DNA from: Coniferiporia sulphurascens
Lineage: Eukaryota > Basidiomycota > Agaricomycetes > Hymenochaetales > Hymenochaetaceae
Direction: 5' to 3'
NCBI GenBank assembly: GCA_002794785.1
Contig: NBBA01000020.1
Coordinates: 124,001-188,000, forward strand
Length of the DNA: 64,000 bases
This document shows, one piece after another, positions 50,062-60,887 of the stretch (positions are counted from its first letter, which is position 1; every line of letters starts with the position of its first letter). The notes beneath the pieces were generated by a model that did no database searches, had not been told where the DNA came from, and worked only from the letters and a program-made list of their open reading frames with translations. A program made the position numbers and the translations under genes.

Positions 50062-51909
50062 TTAATCTTGATAAACCGAACGAGACGATGTCTCTCCCTG
50101 GATAGATATGAAGAGGTTGAGTATAAGGGGGTTCTTCATGGTTCTAATCTAAAAAACCCATACGCACACTGACACGCGATCTCTCCGTCAGCTCCAACGT
50201 GTTTTCTTCGGATATAGGGGCTGCAAAAAGGGCCGAGGCAGTATTGACAAAGTCCTGTTCGACTCCTTTCGAAGCTTTCCGCATGTTGAGTATAATCCGG
50301 GCTGATATTACGGAATGAAAACAGCGCTGCATTCTTTACCAATATCTTGCTTTTAACCATCGATATAATCAGAATAGGCATCACGACACTTACTCGACGA
50401 GAAGGTCGTAATAATAACCCTGCAAAGAATTTATTTTGTCAACAACGTCAAAAGAAGTCAGTTACCAGTACCCACATCACCGAACTGCCACTGTGAATTC
50501 ACAAAATTTGCGGTTGAAAATGCTTTATATAATATTACGTGTGCTAACTCTGCTCTTTATTTGAGAAGCGTACCAAAGAGGCAGACAAAATAAAACAACC
50601 CTGGAAGATGAATATGAGGATCAATAGAGTTAGTATTTTACCACAAATGACGCTTACCATCCCGATAGACTATGGTAATTAAAGTACCGTGGTACGTACT
50701 ATAACGCCCTATCGAGCCGTCGTCAGCAGCATCTCGCGAACACATGTAGAGCACGTACAGTGTAAAAAACCCCTCCATGCGGTTAAAAGGGCAATCACTG
50801 TTGAGAGTCAGTCAAGTATTCTGACATTCGAAGAGAAGAGCGTCAACGAAAGTTACCGCAATCCAAAGACATGAGCACTGCAAAAACGATAGGAACGGGG
50901 TTTGCTCTTGCCGTCACGGTACTATCTGAAATGCAATGTGCGAATATACCGTATCTCAATTCAAACGCTTTGAGACAAGTTATTATCTATTGACGCGGCC
51001 AGAAATTAGCGACCTACAATCAAGTTGACTCTGTGCTTTTGTACACATAAGTATGACGAGAATAAAGGCCGTCTTCCAAATGTTTCGTCAATACTTATGC
51101 AGATCATTGAATGAAAAGAGTATAAAGGCTCACAAGAACCGACAGAACAAGAACAGCGAGCACACGCCGTGACCTCTCCCATAGCGCGTATACGCGAATT
51201 GACATTATTACTAGGATAGGCGATTATACGCTTAAAGACGCGAGGGAAGGAAGTAAAATATAATCACGTACTTCCCGCAATTATAACTCCTATTTCCATG
51301 AGGTCTGTATGATGTATCAGCGATACATAACATCGTAATCTAAGTATCGTGATACGTACACAAGGACACAATGAAAAGTCTCCCGCAAAGCTATCCAAGT
51401 TACATATCGCCTAAGATACGCAGAAAAAAATTATCAAGCGGCAGTGCGTACTTCGTTGCTCAAATTGGAGTCAAGTAGATCTGTCAGTTAGAACAGTTCA
51501 GTACAGCGAACAAGATCGTCACACTCTTAAGCGTACACACGAGCATCAACGAAGAATCGATGAATGCCAAGTATCTTGTACCGACAAAGAGAGCCTTCCC
51601 TACGTTCCAGGGGGAGCACCAAATGAATTCGACTTCGTCTGAAAATGTTATAAAGCAGTCATATACCTAGGGGTAATCGATATATTCAGAGAAGCCTTGA
51701 AATTAAAAATCTAGACCCGACTTACGAGGAACGTGACGCTTGCAACTAGTGGCCCAGGTAATTTACTGAGATGCTTCAAGTTAACTGTAAGCGAAGCAAA
51801 TTACGCGTACCGTTCGTATACTGCGAATCTCTGAATCAGTAGGCAAGATTTCAATGGGAAACTAGAGTACCTGAACTATCTGGTACGATTTCATTAAAGT
51901 TTCCGCCAT
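50062..51909 (-). CDS. DUF6533-family membrane protein, block B copy 6, shortened C-terminus
   Basis: The first exon (from 51909) reads MAETLMKSYQIVQ. The signature reads VYDCFITFSDEVEFIWCSPW, then NVGKALFVGTRYLAF and IDSSLMLVC. The ALW exon reads VIMSIRVYALWERSRRV (about 51210-51165). The core C-terminal exon reads FHSVISARIILNMRKASKG. The final exon, after a TATCTATCCAG acceptor, starts GETSSRSVYQD as in its siblings but hits TAA at 50062-50064, so about 30 residues are lost. The membrane part is unaffected. Confidence 0.78.
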
Positions 51910-52065
51910 GCTCGGGTTTTAGACAACGGGAAAAAAATACAGAAGGTGTAGGTTTATGAAGGGCTGTATGTGCAGAGGGGAGAAGAGAGTGATCTGGGGC
52001 CAAAAAAGTGGATCCACGTTTAAAAGCATAGGCCATTTCACCCCTGTGCAACCGTCAGGGATTAT

Positions 52066-52084
52066 TTGATGATTGGCTAGCATC
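52066..52084 (-). promoter_or_regulatory. Conserved block-B upstream element (B6)
   Basis: On the + strand it reads TTGATGATTGGCTAGCATC, 157 bp upstream of the B6 ATG. Confidence 0.5.
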
Positions 52085-52344
52085 TTTGGCATTCAATAAA
52101 ATGGTCTGCAGGTATCACTGCATCAGAATACCATAACGGATGATGGCGGCGCCTGCATGTATGCAGAATCAAGTCACAATAATAGATCAACCCTTTTTCT
52201 AGATTTTGATAATCAAAGGGACACTAGGGCTGTTATGATCGCATACTCAGCCTTCGGGATTGATTACATACGCACGGAGAGTAGCATGAGTGGGTTTAGC
52301 ACGGAGAAGTTCTCCTGGCGACGACATCAAGAAAGATGGGTCAG

Positions 52345-52460
52345 TGCCTCGGGATACATGCCTGTGATCTGACCGCTGAGGTAAAATACGGACTTTCGAT
52401 GTCCGTGCCCGCGAGATGGATAGCGGTGAGGATGATCCCGTCTTGCGCAGTAGATTCGGC
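52345..52460 (-). pseudogene. C-type DUF6533 remnant 4 (last exon tail only)
   Basis: About 115 bp matching the C-terminal tail of remnants C1 and C2 (GAGGTAAAATACGGACTTTC on the + strand is identical to C1). The rest of the gene is gone. Confidence 0.6.
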
Positions 52461-53364
52461 AGCAGGGCTCCTCACCACATATTATGAAATATCCATTACC
52501 ATGTACAGTATAAGTTTAGACCAGCGGCGCTGGTACCGAGCCCGATACCAGATCTCCATTAGGCCATCTGCGACCCTAGGACAGTTCGGTGGCGTTATTA
52601 TAAGCACGTTGGAAGATCCGCGGCTGATATGGGGAGATTCGTTGAACATTGACTACGACTCTATCTCAGGGCAAACAGCAAGCATGCCAAAAAATAAAAA
52701 ATGAAAAGTGTTCAACTAATCAGTCACGGTTGCCATCACACTCAACAACCTACGCGCGGAGGTCCAGCGCTCACCTATACGGAACGAGAATCACGCACTC
52801 GTAAATGAAAGCGACACCGTGGTTGGCCTTCATCAGTTGGTGTTCTACAGCGTTCAAGTTGTCTTTACGCGCCTGATCTGCGTCTAACCGTCGGATACGC
52901 GACGACCGAGATCCGGGGCCGGGCCGGCTCTCCTTTGATGCACGCATTTGGTCACACGGGCAACCCCGGCTGGACTCTCGATTGGTGGTCGTCACAGGTC
53001 GTGACTTATTTTCACCCACTCGAGGCTCGATCAATGTAGACCACATCGTGCCGAACAGGCGAGACCCGAGCAAAATTTGATCTTAAAGGGCTCACCGTAA
53101 GTGGGATGGAAATATGCAGGACGTTTTTCAACTGTCTACAAGATTCAAGATTCAAGGTTCGAGATTCTGTTCCAAAAGCTCAATTTATAAGCAAGAGATA
53201 AGCGGATCGAATATACAACGAAAGAGAAAAATCAAGAAAAAGACGAGATGCAAGAAGAGTCCGCACAGCTTCAAATTAGTCTGAACCTCCCCCTCCCGTT
53301 CGCCGCATCGTCGTATCCCTCCATCCCCACCTCCGCCCGTCGGCCGGGTTGAACTACCGAACCC

Positions 53365-55052
53365 GGGAGGTGGCCGGCTTTACGAGTCCCCAGGCCCGGA
53401 CCACATACACAACTCCGGGGGATCCGCGCACAGCCGTCGGAAAACGTCGAGTGGTCGAAGACACGAAGACACGGAAAAAGGGAGAAGGGAAAAGGAAAAG
53501 TCAGTCGCCTGACTCAATAGGGGAATAATGAAGGACTCACGGGAGGGCTTGTCCTCCCCCTCGGCTTCCCATCCACCAAGTTTCACGTACCCCGCCTCTC
53601 ACTAACGACGATCCCGATGGAAAAACGTGCACGTAAGTTGCCGAAGGAGGTCTTGGAGACGCAGAGGGTCAAGCGTCAAAGTTGTGATGGTGGCCAGCCT
53701 CCACACCTCGTCAGCCGTCGCCGGTGCGCCCGCCTCCCTTCTCCACACTCGGGGTCAAGCACCGAAGGACCGAGAAGGCGGCCAACCTCCTCGGCCCCCC
53801 AGTGCTATTGCCTTTGTGTCCCAAAAAGTCCTCCGACTGTAGATCCACTCCGCCATAAAGGGATCTGAAAGAAGAAGACGAGCGAGAGAGCATATGGGTG
53901 AAAAAGAAAAGGAGAACTCATCATAACAATGACAACAGCATTCCATCACGCTTTGACTCAGGCTGCAAGGAACCCAGGAGGTGGCCAGCCTCCTGCGTTC
54001 CCCTTGCCCTCGTCATTACGTCCGTCGCACGCCCAAAGCGTCTCGCGAGAAAATACCTGACTAATGAAGTATAAGTTTGACTAAAATCTGCAGGACGGGA
54101 GAAGAAATGAAAAGGGATCCGTGGTCCAAGACACAGTCCAAACTCCAAAATCGCGGTACGTCGCGAGCAAACAGGGAAGTCGGGAGAAGAGGCACCTTCC
54201 CCATTCTTCCCCGTCTACTCGGACGCTTGCCGCTTTACTGGTAGACGTCCCGTGATCCCAGATGCAAAGTTTTCTGCTAACCCAAGTGCCGAGCGAAAAA
54301 AGACCAGGTGAGCGTACTAGTGTGACGAAAAAAACGACTCGCTAGAACTATCTCGCCCGATCCCTCACACTCAGACTCAAGCTTCGGAAACTCGAAGAGG
54401 TGACCAGTCTCTCCGGGTTTCGTCGCCATTGCCGTCGCGTCCGTCGCACGCCCATTAGTGTCTCGCGGCTGTCTGACCTGCCCTGCAAGAAAAACAGCCT
54501 GAGACGAAACGCAGCGTGTGAGAAAGGAGAGAAGCGGAGAAAAGATGGATATGAGAATGTTTGGACTTGTCTGTATCAGAATCTCGCCGCCCCGCCCTGC
54601 CTTTCCACGGCGCGACGTGACATGGCGCGACGCCGATAGGGAAAACCGGAGAAGAGGCACCTTCTCCGGCTCCCCCCACCAGTACCAGCACATGCAGCCC
54701 GCCCGGGAACCGCATCTCACTCCAGCGTCATTCTAATAGCATCTATAGGAGAAATCAAGCGAACGGGTAAATGCGACAAAAGTGTATGAGACTCACCAAA
54801 ATGTCTCAGTCTCTTCCCTCACGCTCAGACTCAAGCTGCGGAGACACAAGGAGGTGGCCAGTCTCCCTGAGAATCCTCGCCATCGTCGTCGCGTCCGTCG
54901 CATGCCCCAACGTCTTGCGATCTAGGTTCTGTAGAAGTAGAAACAAGTGCTCAGGAGACGGAATGAAGGAAAGGCACTCGTCTGAGTAACTTCATTCCAG
55001 TTCCTCCACGCCACGGCACAGACGAGGAAGCACAGAGAAGAGGCACCTTCCC
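53365..55052. repeat. Cluster of about nine imperfect palindromes, spaced mostly 190-260 bp
   Basis: Related hairpin-forming sequences centre on GAGGTGGCCAGCCTC or AGAAGAGGCACCTTCT. They are near 53365, 53687, 53774, 53969-54001, 54182-54201, 54387-54421, 54645-54668, 54840-54876 and 55035-55052. Four are followed by a shared CGTCCGTCGCACGCC motif (about 54019, 54441, 54891, 55075). The sequence is GC-rich compared with its surroundings and has no convincing ORF. Confidence 0.7.
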
Positions 55053-55929
55053 TGTACTCCCCCGCCTGGCATGACGTCCGTCGCACGCCCAAGCAGCGTC
55101 TCGCGGGATCCTGGGCGAGCAGAGAGCAAGAGGAGGAGAGGGGTAGGAGAAAAGGAAGTGGGGGTTGGTGTGTTTGGTGTGGCTGAGGACAGATGCTGGT
55201 TGCACGAAGGCGTGGTGATGGGGGTAGCAGTCAAAAGGCGGCTGGGGCTTCGAGAGGCCCGGACGGGAATTTAATGTGTTTTCACGCCTGTTGTGGGCTG
55301 TTTTGGATGGGAATAAATGAAAACACATTTCGTAAGAGCAATCAAGACATATGAGATCATATATATCGTCAGTGCTTGATATGAAGACTGGAAGAGGCGG
55401 CTATCGTAATTCAGACTGCTTTTTGGTGGCGGTTCCGGAAGAAAAGATGGGTCTAGAACGGCTCTGTGCGCAATCTCACGAAGAGCTCGTATTTTTCTCA
55501 CTTAACCGCGGAGTCTCAGCATTAATAAACCAAAGCTTTTTTCATTGATAGTCCAGATGGTCATGGCAGTGGTGGTGGCTAAAGGGAAAAGGTCTCGCGT
55601 TGATCATTATGTAATTGCAGGCTAAGATCATGATGCGATGATCTGCGGATCCGCGGATCGCCATGAAATCGGAGTTTTGATAGTGGCATTGGGGCTCCCA
55701 GTTATACTCCTTAGAATGTATAAGGAAACGACGAATATGTTGATATTTTTAAATGTTTTTGTTGCATCTAGGGGTCCAGGTCTCCAGGGGATGAGCATCG
55801 CGACTGGATGTATGAAGGATGTCTACCTCAGCGGCGTCGAGTCCCTCATCGTGTGCATCCGCCCTCACCCAGTGTATGCTCGATCATGATCGCGACGAAT
55901 TGAGCCATGACGAACTTGACACGTTCCGG

Positions 55930-56321
55930 AGAGGCTCACCACTGTTCCTACTAGTAACCACGAGTGTCCCACCAAAAATGTACTTGGAGATGAGATAGAA
56001 GTTTTGAAAGTCCAAGGACTCAATTAGGTGGAGAAGAAACCAGATTGTAGATGAACTTTGCAGTAGGAAAGGTAAACATAACATAAAAGACATGAGTAGA
56101 AAAGGAAGAGTGAATGTAAGAGAAATGACAAGGAGATTGTAAAGGGGAAGAAATATAATAAAATATAATAACGTAAGAAATCAAATAAGGAAAGAACGAA
56201 ATGTAAGAGATGAGGTAAGTAAGCAAAAGAAGATTACGTTCAGAACAAAAAGGGTAGAAAAAATAGGGATGCCGGGGGTCCAGACTCTTGCGAGTATAGC
56301 CTCTACTTATCGGGAATAACA
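55930..56321 (-). mobile_element. Possible solo LTR or retroelement fragment
   Basis: Read on the minus strand it begins TGTTATTCCCGATAAGTAGA, continues with a long pyrimidine-rich stretch, and reaches CACTCGTGG about 350 bp later. A TGTTA start and pyrimidine-rich body are common in fungal LTRs. The 3' border and target duplication were not found, so this is tentative. Confidence 0.35.
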
Positions 56322-56607
56322 TTACAGCACTTTCTGCTGAAATTATTGGAACGCATTTCTAACGATATAGGAACAATTGTCCAATGTCCATTGGTTTTAG
56401 AGTCCTGTTAATAGTACTAATAGAAAGCTTTTATGAAGAACACGTTTCCTTATACAATCAAAGCAATCTTCTGATGTCATTACAAAACTATTATTGCCTT
56501 TGCTATCGTTACACACCGAAATGGCACTGCTGGCCTCTACTGTGATCTACCTCCCATTAAAAAACCTATACCCGATGACCGACACATACGTTAAAACCAT
56601 TGCTGGA

Positions 56608-58476
56608 CTATCCACGAACCTGCCCGAGACCTGCGTCAGAGAGAGATTCGGTGACCTCATAGATGTCTTGATAAACCGAACGAGACGAGGTCTCTCCCTG
56701 GATAGATGAGGATCTTGATTTAAGATCTTGATTTAAATACAATCCATACGCACACAGGATCCCACCGCCAACTCGAACGTGGCTACTTCGGATTTAGTAG
56801 GGGTTGCAAAAGAGACAGCATCAAGGGTGGTCTCATTTCGTCCGGCTTTCGAAGCCTCCCTCATATTGAGGATAATCCGTGCTGATACCACCGAGTGGAA
56901 ACAGCGCTGCATTCTTTGCCAATACTCGCTTTTAGCTGTTTGTATAATTAGAATGGGCGTCACAACACTTACACGATGAGAAGGTCGTAATAATCGCCCT
57001 GCAACGGATTAATTTTGTCAGCAAACCAAAAACAAGTCAGTTAATAGTACTTACATTGCCGAATCGCCTTTGCGAATTCACAAAGTTTGCGGCTGACAGA
57101 GCTTTACAAAAACATTTGTGTGCTGTTTCTGCTTTTTATTTCCAAAACACGTACCAAAGAGACAGATAAAATATAACAGCCCTAGAAGATAAATACGGGG
57201 TTAATAGCGTTAGTATTCCACTGCCAATAACACTTGCCATCTCGGTAGACTATGGCAATAAGAGCGCCGCGGTTTGCATTATAACGCCCTGCCGAACCGT
57301 CGTTAGCAGCGTCTCGTGAACCGACGTGGAACACACATTGCGAAAAACCCTTCCATGCTGTTAAAAGCGCAATCACTGCTGAGAATTAGTCGAGCATTCG
57401 GACATTCGAAGGAAGGAGAATCAATAAAAGTTACCGCAATCCAATGACATGAGCATCGCAAAAATGGTAAGAATGGGGCCGGCTCCTGTATAATTATCGC
57501 CCGCAAGGCAATGCGTGAACATGCCAGCACTCGATTCAACCGCTTTAAAATAAGTTACTATCGGTAGGCGCTTCCGGAAATTAGCGACGTACAAACAAGT
57601 CCACTTGTCGCCTTTGTAAACATCAGTATGACAGAAATAAAGGCCGTCTTCCGAATGTTCCGTCAATACTCATGCAGATCATCAAATGAAAGGTATATAA
57701 AATCTCACAAGAATCGAAAGAACAAGAACAGCGAGTACACATCGCGATCTCTCCCACAGGGCGTACACGCGAAGCGACATTATTACTAGAATAGGTGATT
57801 ATACGCCAAATGCGCGAGGGGAGGAAGTGAAATATAGTCACGTACTTTCCGCAATTATAACACCTATACCAATAAGGTCTGTATAATCCATCAGCGACAC
57901 ATAACATTGTAATCTGGGTATCGTGGGACGTACATGAGGACGCAACGAAAAGTCTGCTACAAAGCTATTCCAGGCCACATGGCATTTTAAGATATGGTGC
58001 AATGCCCGTAGTGACAGCTCGTACCTTGTCATCTAAATCAGAGTCAAATAGATCTGTCAGTAAAAGCCGTTCAGTACATAAACCAGGAATGTGTTATTTC
58101 CCAGCGTACACATGAGCATCAATGAAGAATCGATGAACGTCAAGTATCTCGTGCCGAAAAAGAGGACCTTCCCTAAGCTCAAAGGGGAGCGCCAAACAAA
58201 CTCGACTTCATCCGAGAATGTTATAAGGAAATCATATACCTAAGTATAACCGATATATTCAAAGTAGCCGCGAAAGAAGAAAACCTGCCTTGACTTACAA
58301 AGAACGTGACGCTAGCAACTAGTAGCCTAGGTAATTTGTTGTGATGCTCCATTTTAAGCTAGTGAATTACGCGTACCATTCGTATACTGCAATTTCCGAA
58401 TCAATAGGCGACTCGGGGGTAGTAAATGTAAGACTACCTGGACAACTTGATACCGTCGCACGTCACTGGAGTCCAT
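56608..58476 (-). CDS. DUF6533-family membrane protein, block B copy 7
   Basis: The first exon (58476-58438) reads MDSSDVRRYQVVQ with a GTAGTC donor. The signature reads VYDFLITFSDEVEFVWRSPL, then SLGKVLFFGTRYLTF and IDSSLMLMCTL. A further exon gives NSFVADFSLRPHVRPTIPRL, then QCYVSLMDYTDLIGIGVII, followed by VIMSLRVYALWERSR. The C-terminal core is FHSVVSARIILNMREASKA, and the final exon reads GETSSRSVYQDIYEVTESLS, stopping at GQVRG (56608-56610), slightly earlier than B3/B4. It is the copy closest to PRE1. Exons are open. Function unknown. Confidence 0.8.
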
Positions 58477-58602
58477 ATTCTGTCTTAGAAATGGACGTAT
58501 GGCTTGATGGTAATCCGGATGAAGGCTTTTGTGGGGGGAAGTGGAGCCAGAGAGGGGGGGGTTCGTGCTGAAGCGCTTCCTTTTTGTACGGCAGGGCTTC
58601 TG

Positions 58603-58621
58603 TTGATGATCAACTAGTATC
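58603..58621 (-). promoter_or_regulatory. Conserved block-B upstream element (B7)
   Basis: On the + strand it reads TTGATGATCAACTAGTATC, 127 bp upstream of the B7 ATG and embedded in about 45 bp almost identical to the B4 upstream region. Confidence 0.5.
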
Positions 58622-58959
58622 AATAGTCTCGAGCCCTTGCGGCTGCCGTAGTGTGTTATTCTTCGGTAATAAGTCTGAGTCAGTTGATGATCAGAGAGAA
58701 TAATATCAAAGCCGGTATCTCGACGCCCAAAAGCGAAGAGCAATGAAACCAACTTCGCCTAGCTCATACACCGTTTGTTACGGAGATGTGATGGGCGATG
58801 TGTAAAAATAGGAGGATCTTGAAGTGATGTGATTGGATAGGCACGTACTGGCACTGGCTGCACCTTATACAACCGCAGCAATCCAGCGAGGGTGGCCGCC
58901 GTATTCTATGGGATCGATTCAATAGGCAAAGATGTATGTAATCCGACATTGTGGTGTAT

Positions 58960-59440
58960 TAGCTATGATCTGGACGTGATGTGAGGGGGGTGACATCTGC
59001 TTGCGGCCATTCCAAAGAGACGTGCTTAAGGATTAGAGAGGACCGTTCTTGGGATAGGTGAACTGCTGAGGTAATATACAGACTTTCGATGTCTGTATCC
59101 ACGAATTGGATAGCGGTAACAATAGTCTCGTCTTGTTTACCAAATTCGGTAGCCCAAATGGCGGGTCGCACATTTAGCATCATCCGTGTAGAAATCACGG
59201 GATGGAAAACGCGCTGTACTGTGTTACCAAGAGTCGCACGTTCAGAATTTTAGCGCAAATTCTATTGGGATTCCATTACTCACTCGAGAAGAAGGCCATA
59301 ATAATCGCCCTGCAGTAAATAGGTCATTTTTAATCAGATTTTCAAATGAGGAATCGGAAAGACACTTTCAACAACATCGACGTTATTGAGAAAAATCCCA
59401 AAGTTCGCGGCCAATAGAGCTTCGGTTTCAGAATTATTAC
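58960..59440 (-). pseudogene. Truncated 3' half of a DUF6533 gene, C-type remnant 5
   Basis: Reads VISTRMMLNVRPAIWATEFG, then DETIVTAIQFVDTDIESLYI on the minus strand, homologous to remnant C3. No 5' half is present between it and PRE1. Confidence 0.65.
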
Positions 59441-59840
59441 CATGAGGCAATACGGGGGCACGAGGTCACGATGAAGATGTGTTGGTCGCGATGAAAACAC
59501 ACACAAGCATCAAAGACGTGAGAACGGGTATAGGGCGCAACTTATATCTGGCATGTATGCTCCATAAATATTTGTGAGGAATATCACCTCGTTGCATCAC
59601 TTCATCGGACTGAGCTACTGATAGTGTCTTCTAGCTTAGCTAAGCTTCCTGAAGGTATTCAGCTCCGATCCTATAAACACTGGATTAGACCGATGCGGTA
59701 GGTCCCCCGGAGCCTCACATGTTGCCATGCATTAGCGAGAGCGTGATTCCGATATGCGCGAGCAGACGAAGCACAGTGAAGGAGACATGCAGTTTTACAT
59801 TAAAAGAAACAAGCACAAAGAATACCGACTGGGACCGTAC

Positions 59841-60588
59841 TCAAAGTGGCACATCACGTACACCATCCTTGTCCACGACTTTCACTCTGTAGTTTGGCGG
59901 TGCCACGACGAGACGCTTGGATACCTCATCAATGCAACGCTTCAGCGTGGCTATCCCTTCTTCGAGGTTCGCGTCCGGGTTGTGATATCTATGTACAGGG
60001 CATTAATGTTGAGTGTGTCATTCACCGAATCGAGACATGGAAGAAGGAATCCAGACCTATCAAGCAAACTGAGTGCGAAGTAGCTCGCATATCCGTGCGC
60101 CGCAAAGGGCACCTCCGCCAACGTCCCGAGGTAGTCGATCCAGTACAATTTCGGCGTCCCGCCAAGTTCCTCTTGGCCCTCTACGATCGCTGCGACGCTC
60201 GTATCGAATCCCGCAACCAGCAAGTTCACAGAGTACGGCGACCGTGAGCGGAGCGAGTCCGCAAGTGTCCGTCTGATCCAGGCCGCGGCCGACGCAGGTC
60301 GCAGTGGGTGTTGGTAGCGAATCTGGTGCAGGCGCAGGTTGCGCTCGACGTATTCTGCGAACTGCACAGTGTCTCCTATTTAAGTGCAAGCATTGTGTCA
60401 ATACAAGTTCTATCAGGTACTGTATGCGGCGACCAACCTGGCTCTCCGGAGTAACTCATAATGAGGTGCGGGCCAAGTGTCTTCGTCTTGTCCTCGTCCG
60501 ACTTCATCTTCACGATGGACCTTGCTGCAGTCGTGTCAGATGCAATCAGGACGTAACCCTTCCCCGTCAGTGCGAACGAGCATTCCAT
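59841..60588 (-). CDS. PRE1: 20S proteasome subunit beta-4 (PRE1/PSMB2), 205 aa
   Basis: Structural, non-catalytic beta subunit of the 20S core; like its homologues it lacks an N-terminal catalytic threonine. Exons: 60588-60438, 60375-60057 and 59988-59841, with 62- and 68-bp GT-AG introns; the sum is 618 nt. The start is MECSFALTGKGYVLIASDTT, as in the family; an in-frame upstream ATG at 60720 would add 44 unrelated residues. Exon 2 reads DTVQFAEYVERNLRLHQIRY, then NLLVAGFD and PKLYWIDYLGTLAEVPFAAH. Exon 3 reads HNPDANLEEGIATLKRCIDE and ends VDKDGVRDVPL. The length matches the family (about 200 aa). Same strand as CCT2, 299 bp downstream of it. Confidence 0.96.
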
Positions 60589-60659
60589 GGTGTGCTGGGA
60601 CGACAGGGGAGGAGGAGGAGGTAGGGAGCAAGGACTTTCAGGATGTAACTTGAAAGTAG

Positions 60660-60690
60660 GTCGAGGACGCGTACCAGCACGACGCGTCAC
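60660..60690 (-). promoter_or_regulatory. Two ACGCGT boxes upstream of PRE1
   Basis: ACGCGT occurs at 60667-60672 and 60682-60687, 79-99 bp upstream of the PRE1 ATG. It equals the yeast MluI cell-cycle box core. With only two short matches the role is speculative. Confidence 0.3.
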
Positions 60691-60887
60691 TTGCTGACTA
60701 AGCAAACTTGAGATCGACACACCTCCCTTTTATGTCGATAGATTGCCTTTTATGGGGTAAGGTGCATATATCGACTCTTTTTCAAGAGACAAAAATCAAG
60801 CCGATCAACAACATTGAAGGTATCATGCTTCATTAAATCATTTTGCGCTGTACAACTCATCTATCGTATACTGTAGATTTACATGCT

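Larger units (their letters stand above)
51910..56607. other. Long spacer B6-B7 with palindrome cluster and repeat debris
   Basis: Contains the B6 upstream element at 52066-52084, the short C-type remnant 4 near 52345-52460, an unrecognised 100-codon ORF (52771-53073, -), the palindrome cluster 53365-55052 and an LTR-like segment 55930-56321. No confident gene. Confidence 0.5.
58477..59840. other. Spacer B7-PRE1 with B7 promoter element and C-type remnant 5
   Basis: The B7 upstream element is at 58603-58621 and the segment 58.57-59.0 kb duplicates that upstream of B4. Remnant C5 is at about 58960-59440; 59.45-59.84 kb holds the PRE1 3' flank. Confidence 0.5.

Noticed and set aside
59754..60083. 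109-codon + strand ORF (MREQTKHSEGDMQFYIKRNK..)
   Set aside because: It is antisense to the PRE1 last exon and its 3' flank, which fully explains the sequence.
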